Positions 7,208-12,015 of a DNA stretch of 12,015 nt are shown one piece after another. A program made the translations under genes and the position numbers. Position 1 is the first letter of the stretch, and every line of letters begins with the position of its first letter. The notes below the pieces were generated by a model. That model had not been told where the DNA came from. It made no database searches and worked only from the letters and a program-made list of their open reading frames with translations. The DNA lies in assembly GCA_964484465.1 (NCBI GenBank), contig CAZAFL010000047.1, positions 1-12,015 of the forward strand, in the 5' to 3' direction. The DNA is from CAZAFL01 sp964484465. GTDB lineage: Bacteria > Bacteroidota > Ignavibacteria > UBA10030 > SZUA-254.

Positions 7208-7239
7208 TTCTTCCGTCCCGCTCTCGCGGGACGGAAGAA
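7208..7239 (-). terminator. Perfect 14-bp hairpin with GAGA loop after the 1572-residue gene (possible terminator or 3' stabiliser)
   Basis: The arms TTCTTCCGTCCCGC (7208-7221) and GCGGGACGGAAGAA (7226-7239) are perfect complements. In the minus-strand transcript the four-base loop is GAGA, a GNRA-type tetraloop closed by C-G. The structure starts about nine bases after the stop codon at 7248. No U-run follows it on either strand (CTATTGT follows on the minus strand), so it is not a canonical intrinsic terminator. It could terminate weakly, protect the upstream mRNA end, or be one copy of a dispersed palindrome. Confidence 0.55.
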
Positions 7240-7247
7240 AACAGCGG

Positions 7248-10200
7248 TTACTTCATCAACAACATCTTCTTGACCTGCGTGAAGGTCTGTGATGTCACAG
7301 CACCGTCATCGTCAGTTGCGCGTGCAGTCAGGCGATAGAAGTAGATACCCGACGACAAGTTGCTTGCGTCGAATTGTACATCCTGAACGCCTGATTCCAT
7401 TGCAACGTTGTCATAGATGGTCGCAACCTCTTGGCCTAACACGTTATAGACTTTCAAGGAGACGATGCCACCTGATGGCAAGTCAAACGTAATGGTTGTA
7501 GATGGGTTGAACGGATTCGGGAAATTCTGCCTCAAAGCATATTTCTCCGGAGTCTGGTAGAACTTACCCAGATCTCGAGCAATCGGAACAACACGCGGGG
7601 CAGCACCCGGATTCGCCTGCAACCACGGAACCTGAGACAACGGTCGGGAGCCAGTGATGGTAATCTTCTGGCAGCTCCAGCCTGATGTATCATAGTTCGT
7701 GCTGTCGCGGAACGAATCATGGTTTAATCTGTTGAGCACCGTCTGGTACACATTACCATCGGAACCCTTCGGCGTGTCGATGCATGCCAGGAACGTATCG
7801 CACTTCGCGATAATGTCACGAATCGACAGACCATTCCACGGATCGTTCGGGTTCTGCTGATCGTCATAGATCAGGTCGCCGAATCCAGGCGGGAACTTGC
7901 CGAAGTCGCTGGCGAGAACGTTCATGATCAGGGTAAGCTGTTCAGCCCACAATCTGTTCTGATGCTTGTCGGGTTTCACGGCGTCTACCGGCTTGGTAAT
8001 GAAGCCCAAGCATGTATTACCGCCGCTATGTCCGGTCCCGCTCGCATTCATTGACTTCTGAACGCTCTTGTATGCAGTCATCTTCACCTTGCCGAGTGCA
8101 CCAAACACCGGCTGGAGAATCTGCGCGAAGAGCTCTTCACCGACGTTGTGGAGGTTCGGCATCGGCAAGCGAGGAGCATTCATTTTGTATACTTCGACTG
8201 TTGTCGTTACTTTTGCACCCCAGCCGTATTTAATCTTGACGCGTGATTTTCCAGGAACCTGCATCCCGTCGAACTGGATTTCATCGCCCTGGAGAATACC
8301 GGTCAATACAACGGTGCCGCCATTGCCAAGTGTAAAGTTCGCAATTGAGTCACCGGGAAGCTTGTTCTTGCCCTTGTAAACTTTCGCAAAGGCGCTCTTC
8401 CAGGAAACAGTCAATGTTGGATTATCTGCAGGTGCAATCAGGTTGAATTTGAACTGGACCTGATTCGGCTTGCACTTAATTGCTTTGTACTTGCCGGCTG
8501 CATCCTTTGCAAACGCCCAATCTTCGTATGACGCCGTGCGGTATGACTGACCGACCGCTGAAGCTGCATCGCCGAAGTCGAGGTTATTGACGACTACACC
8601 CTTTGCAAGACCGGGTGAATATGGACCGCCAGGGGTGAACTGCAGGTATCCTGCAGGAACAACCTGCGAAACATTGCAGACACCTGCACCGTTGATGTCA
8701 ACGAAAATGTCGAAGAAGCCGTTCGGGGCTGTAACGCCAGTTGCACTCGCGGCTCCGCTGACATTAATCGTCACGTTTCCGATACCGGGTTCGCCTAAAT
8801 CCCTTGTACCATTATGGTTCACATCATGATAGACTGTGCCCGTAACTTCGGCAGGATTGAAGTATCCGAAATCAAAGACATACGGAATACCAGGATTTTT
8901 AATTACGTTAAAGATGTAGCTGCTCGGCGTTGAGAAAGTTCCCGGAGGACCGGTGACTGTCAATGTATCTTGGCCGTTCAGGAGTGCGAGACTGTAGTGT
9001 CCGTTAACATCTGTGAGAGTTGAAGCAATGTTCGGACCATTTGAAGTGACTGTCGCACCGGAAATTCCGGGTTCAGTATTCTGATGGAATCCATCACCAT
9101 TGACGTCATTCCACACTGTTCCGGAAACGATTGTCGCAGGATGAATTGCGAAATCATCAAATGCCCATCCGCTGTCGGCGCTTGCCGGGTCTGCAGATGC
9201 AACATAACGGAACTGTACGAGTGGTTTTCCGCCCATGTCGGCAGACACTCTCTGTACAAATACATAGCCATCAGGTCCCGTATGAGTATCGGCACCGTTG
9301 CAATCGCCATTGCTTGTCCATTTGGGTCCGAAGGCGGCTCCATTGTCAGGATCCGGGAATGAAGTTCCATCATCACCTAACGGATTGAAATAGCAGCTTG
9401 CGTCGCCTGCAGCATTTGCATACACTCCACCGTACCAGTTTTGACCGTTCGGGTCATTGAGCGTGCCAACGATGTGCCAGCTTACGCCAAGGTCTGTCGT
9501 GTATTGCAAATTGCTTGCATCGTAGCTTGGTTCCGTTCTCATCGAATGATAGAACTCGATCTTCGGCGTCGGATTGTTGGTGAAGTCGAAGTACGGTGAG
9601 AACAGGTAATTATTCTGATTTGAAGTGTACAGGCCGGTAAGCTTTGTTACATAAGCGTAGTTACCGGTATGGGCACCGCCGAGCTTCACGAAGCCTGAGC
9701 CAGCGACCCAGTCACCTGTACCAAACCAGCCGTTTCGTTCTGCATTGGTTTCAAACGATGTAGTGTACTTCGTGCCAGGAAATACCGGATATACCGGCTC
9801 AGCATTCGTTGCTGTATCGTTCGTCAGCAGATTGTCGCCTGCTGCATCCGCGCTTGCTGTAATCGTAGTCTGATAGAATGAGCCCGTCGTCGCTGGTGTC
9901 CACGGAACGCCCATTGCGATTGTCGTGTTCAGCAACGCGCCGACCGAGATTGGTTGAGTTTGATCGTAGCCATCGCTCGTTACAACGTGGAGGTTGCCAG
10001 CTGCAGTAGTACCGCCGTTATTCTTAATCTTAACGGCAATAGTCACCGGAGAACCTGCCGCTGTACCGTGCAAATATCCTCCTGCGACAGATACCGCATA
10101 CAGGTCTGTTGCGCCGGTTGCCGGCACATCAGCGCCTGCAGAGGGAGGCGACGTTTGGGCATCACCCTCGATATCGGTTGCGATACCCAATGAAGCTCCA

Positions 10201-11966
10201 ATCTTGAACGTCCATGATGGTCCCGCAGCAATATGTAGATTTGTTGCAGACGTAAAGTTTGGATTACCTTCTACGTCGAATGCTCCATAGGTCGTCCCAA
10301 ACACCGGACCTGAATTACTGTACCATGAATACAGCGTTGATGAACCTGAATAGAAATCAAATTCAGTCTGGCTGTTGGCATCATGATACCAATCGTTATG
10401 ATCATCAGCCCCTATGTTCGGTACAGCAAACGGTGCAATGTCGGCGTCTGTGAAGCAGGCGAAGACGTCCACGATCGGAGCACGGGGGATAACAGTCATT
10501 TTAACCGCATTGTTCTCAACATCGGCATTTGAACCATTCTGAGTGGCGCCACCTGCAATCAAAATACCATGACCGCGGCTGTTCTTAGCTGTTGAATCGC
10601 TCAACCAGACAGAGTTATGCCAGATCTTAATGCCATGGTCAAAGAACGTGGCGATACCAATCAAGCCGTAGGTTGTAGCAGCAGCAAAAGCTCTGTCAGA
10701 GTGGATATGTGTAACCATGTTGTTATAGATCTGGTTACCACCCGGGTCAGCTGTTGGTAAGTTTCCACCGACCTGGATTCCATATGTTCTGCCGCCGCTA
10801 GCGAGAGTACTAGCCGGATTTGCCCAGTAAACTTCGTTAATTACGTTGTCATGAACTTTTGTCGAATTCGTAAACGTAGCATATATTCCGTTGAGCCGGC
10901 GGGTATTGGTTGTAGCTTCCTGAGTTAATGCCGCTGGCATCCGCAAACCATCAATATGGTTGTGCGAGATATCAGAATTCTTGATATCTCCCGTGATGAT
11001 ACCATTGTTCGTCAACGAATCGGTATAGTCACCAGCTGCCAAACCTGCTAATCCGGCAAATCCACCGCCGATCTGGTTATTGGTGATTGTCCAGTTTGAA
11101 TCTAATGGGAATGGTGACGCAGACGAAATATCGATACCATAGCGACCGTGTGTTAAGACGCAGTTATTGATCGTACAGTTATTGAATGTCAATGCCCGTG
11201 TCGTACCACCGTTCAAGGAGATAGCATCATACGAAAGTGTCTTCGCACCATTGAACCTTCCCAGGACGATAGCATCCTGAACGGTAAGGTTCTGGTCACG
11301 GATAAGACGAAGGGCGCCTGCGAACCTGTTTGTCGGTACCGCGGCGGTTTCGTCAAACCGGATTGTCAGAGCGCGATTGAATCCAGGAGCATTACCATCG
11401 GTTGTGCCTTCAATTGTCACACCGACCATATCCTTTACGATAAAGAATCCGTTATCTGTATTGTTCACGGGTCCTTTAACGACGCAACTTAGGTTGCCTG
11501 TTGCCGGTCGGATAGTGATTGTATTGGCGAGGCTCGAGCCGGGCACGGCAGTCAGTGTTACTGCCGATGATTCCGCGTACACTGCATCGGTGAGCAACAG
11601 TCGTACCGCACCGGTGAGCGTGCTGCTCTGCAACGTATGAAACGCTGCGTTGATGCTGGTGTAACCTGCTGCAGCGCCGGTACCGACGTTGATGTCACCG
11701 CTCAAGGCTGTCTTGGCGATTCTTGCAGCATCGACACGAGGTACGGGGACAACAGGTGAATAGGGTTGATCAGGATCCCTCTCCTGTTTCTCCGGTGTCG
11801 CCATTTCCTGCTGCAACTCCTGCCATTGCTTGGCTGTGATTTTCCCAACCAACGCTTTAGGCATTTGGAGCCGCGCACTCGTCTTCGCCTTAGTTGCCGC
11901 ACCGGCAGTCGCGAACACGAATGCTACGAGGAGCACCAATGTTAAAACGATTTTAAGATATTTCAT
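7248..11966 (-). CDS. Large secreted mosaic protein: beta-helix, CARDB-like, MAM-like, SdrD-B-like repeats, unassigned region, T9SS tail
   Basis: A 1572-residue exoprotein. Signal peptide 1-23 (KIVLTLVLLVAFVFATAGA). Residues about 88-615 look like a right-handed parallel beta-helix of the pectate-lyase/NosD type, with repeated short N-rich turns (TFNNCTINNC, WTITNNQI, DISHNHIDG, KVHDNVI, IYNNMV, DVENNAV). Residues about 621-725 are a CARDB-like Ig fold (IAVKIKNNGGTTAAGNL). Residues about 733-942 resemble a MAM/jelly-roll domain (TTSFETNAERNGW ... GWAFDDFAI). Two SdrD-B-like repeats (about 947-1036, 1040-1133) carry DVNGDG and DVNHNG, likely calcium loops. Residues about 1137-1455 are unassigned. 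The T9SS sorting domain (about 1473-1572) has QNFPNPFNPSTTI and ends KKMLLMK. No catalytic residues can be assigned in the helix, so adhesin or polysaccharide-binding roles are as likely as lyase activity. ATG at 11966 has AAGGAGG four bases upstream. Its promoter lies beyond the right edge. Confidence 0.95.
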   Translation of the reverse strand: MKYLKIVLTLVLLVAFVFATAGAATKAKTSARLQMPKALVGKITAKQWQELQQEMATPEKQERDPDQPYSPVVPVPRVDAARIAKTALSGDINVGTGAAAGYTSINAAFHTLQSSTLTGAVRLLLTDAVYAESSAVTLTAVPGSSLANTITIRPATGNLSCVVKGPVNNTDNGFFIVKDMVGVTIEGTTDGNAPGFNRALTIRFDETAAVPTNRFAGALRLIRDQNLTVQDAIVLGRFNGAKTLSYDAISLNGGTTRALTFNNCTINNCVLTHGRYGIDISSASPFPLDSNWTITNNQIGGGFAGLAGLAAGDYTDSLTNNGIITGDIKNSDISHNHIDGLRMPAALTQEATTNTRRLNGIYATFTNSTKVHDNVINEVYWANPASTLASGGRTYGIQVGGNLPTADPGGNQIYNNMVTHIHSDRAFAAATTYGLIGIATFFDHGIKIWHNSVWLSDSTAKNSRGHGILIAGGATQNGSNADVENNAVKMTVIPRAPIVDVFACFTDADIAPFAVPNIGADDHNDWYHDANSQTEFDFYSGSSTLYSWYSNSGPVFGTTYGAFDVEGNPNFTSATNLHIAAGPSWTFKIGASLGIATDIEGDAQTSPPSAGADVPATGATDLYAVSVAGGYLHGTAAGSPVTIAVKIKNNGGTTAAGNLHVVTSDGYDQTQPISVGALLNTTIAMGVPWTPATTGSFYQTTITASADAAGDNLLTNDTATNAEPVYPVFPGTKYTTSFETNAERNGWFGTGDWVAGSGFVKLGGAHTGNYAYVTKLTGLYTSNQNNYLFSPYFDFTNNPTPKIEFYHSMRTEPSYDASNLQYTTDLGVSWHIVGTLNDPNGQNWYGGVYANAAGDASCYFNPLGDDGTSFPDPDNGAAFGPKWTSNGDCNGADTHTGPDGYVFVQRVSADMGGKPLVQFRYVASADPASADSGWAFDDFAIHPATIVSGTVWNDVNGDGFHQNTEPGISGATVTSNGPNIASTLTDVNGHYSLALLNGQDTLTVTGPPGTFSTPSSYIFNVIKNPGIPYVFDFGYFNPAEVTGTVYHDVNHNGTRDLGEPGIGNVTINVSGAASATGVTAPNGFFDIFVDINGAGVCNVSQVVPAGYLQFTPGGPYSPGLAKGVVVNNLDFGDAASAVGQSYRTASYEDWAFAKDAAGKYKAIKCKPNQVQFKFNLIAPADNPTLTVSWKSAFAKVYKGKNKLPGDSIANFTLGNGGTVVLTGILQGDEIQFDGMQVPGKSRVKIKYGWGAKVTTTVEVYKMNAPRLPMPNLHNVGEELFAQILQPVFGALGKVKMTAYKSVQKSMNASGTGHSGGNTCLGFITKPVDAVKPDKHQNRLWAEQLTLIMNVLASDFGKFPPGFGDLIYDDQQNPNDPWNGLSIRDIIAKCDTFLACIDTPKGSDGNVYQTVLNRLNHDSFRDSTNYDTSGWSCQKITITGSRPLSQVPWLQANPGAAPRVVPIARDLGKFYQTPEKYALRQNFPNPFNPSTTITFDLPSGGIVSLKVYNVLGQEVATIYDNVAMESGVQDVQFDASNLSSGIYFYRLTARATDDDGAVTSQTFTQVKKMLLMK

Positions 11967-11970
11967 AAAT

Positions 11971-11977
11971 CCTCCTT
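11971..11977 (-). promoter_or_regulatory. Strong ribosome binding site for the gene starting at 11966
   Basis: The minus strand has AAGGAGG four bases before the ATG at 11966. Together with the signal peptide that follows it, this fixes the start. Confidence 0.85.
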
Positions 11978-11993
11978 AAGGAAATTATGAGTA

Positions 11994-12007
11994 GTGGATT
12001 GTGGATT
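11994..12007. repeat. Tandem 7-bp direct repeat in the leader of the 1572-residue gene
   Basis: GTGGATT occurs twice without a gap on the plus strand (AATCCAC twice on the minus strand), about 28 bases before the start codon. A single copy of the same heptamer lies at 2715-2721, 28 bases before the start at 2686. It may be a regulatory or leader element or coincidence. Confidence 0.35.
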
Positions 12008-12015
12008 AGTGAGTT

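Noticed and set aside
9994..10290. Plus-strand open frame of 98 codons, and similar frames opposite the large gene (for example 8068-8379 and 9084-9362)
   Set aside because: Low-stop antisense shadows of the 1572-residue gene; no start signals and no protein-like pattern.
10122..11705. Pectate or polysaccharide lyase activity for the beta-helix region
   Set aside because: The fold signature is visible but no catalytic Asp/Lys/Arg cluster can be assigned by eye; many T9SS beta-helix proteins are probably not enzymes.

Overview
The window looks like a piece of a chromosome from a gliding- or biofilm-type member of the Bacteroidota/Ignavibacteriota (FCB) group. The main reason is that three of the four proteins end in the same roughly 100-residue type IX secretion (T9SS) C-terminal sorting domain, each carrying the signature QN(Y/F)PNPFNPSTTI. 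This form is especially frequent in Ignavibacteria, Kapabacteria/Kryptonia and related lineages. The fourth protein runs off the left edge before its C-terminus can be seen. No ribosomal or other phylogenetic marker is present, so the lineage call is inference.

All coding is on the minus strand, and gaps are short. Read in transcription order (right to left): (1) 11966-7248, a 1572-residue mosaic exoprotein with a signal peptide, beta-helix, CARDB-like Ig fold, MAM/jelly-roll-like region, two SdrD-B-like calcium repeats, an unassigned region of about 320 residues and a T9SS tail. (2) A gap of 96 bases holding a 14-bp perfect hairpin with a GAGA loop and a strong Shine-Dalgarno. (3) 7151-6294, a 285-residue secreted protein made of one unnamed cysteine-containing module plus a T9SS tail. 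(4) Only 18 bases later (17 between the stop and the next start), 6275-2790, a 1161-residue protein with the same unnamed module at both ends of seven fibronectin-III-like repeats, then a T9SS tail. (5) A 103-base gap with a near-consensus promoter (TTGACA-17-TATATT) whose spacer contains an A8 run. (6) 2686 to beyond base 1, a secreted protein of at least 895 residues with two Asp-box (BNR) repeats, a CARDB-like domain and a nidogen-like beta domain. It has no stop codon in the window.

The locus therefore encodes a run of exported, surface-attached or released beta-rich proteins, probably adhesive or structural. It contains no T9SS machinery gene, recognisable catalytic enzyme, RNA gene, mobile element or CRISPR. 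Genes 7151-6294 and 6275-2790 are probably co-transcribed; the gene starting at 2686 has its own promoter. The most interesting content is the module of about 145 residues found three times in two adjacent genes, the apparent duplication relationship between those genes, the homopolymer in a promoter spacer, and the unassigned region of the 1572-residue protein.
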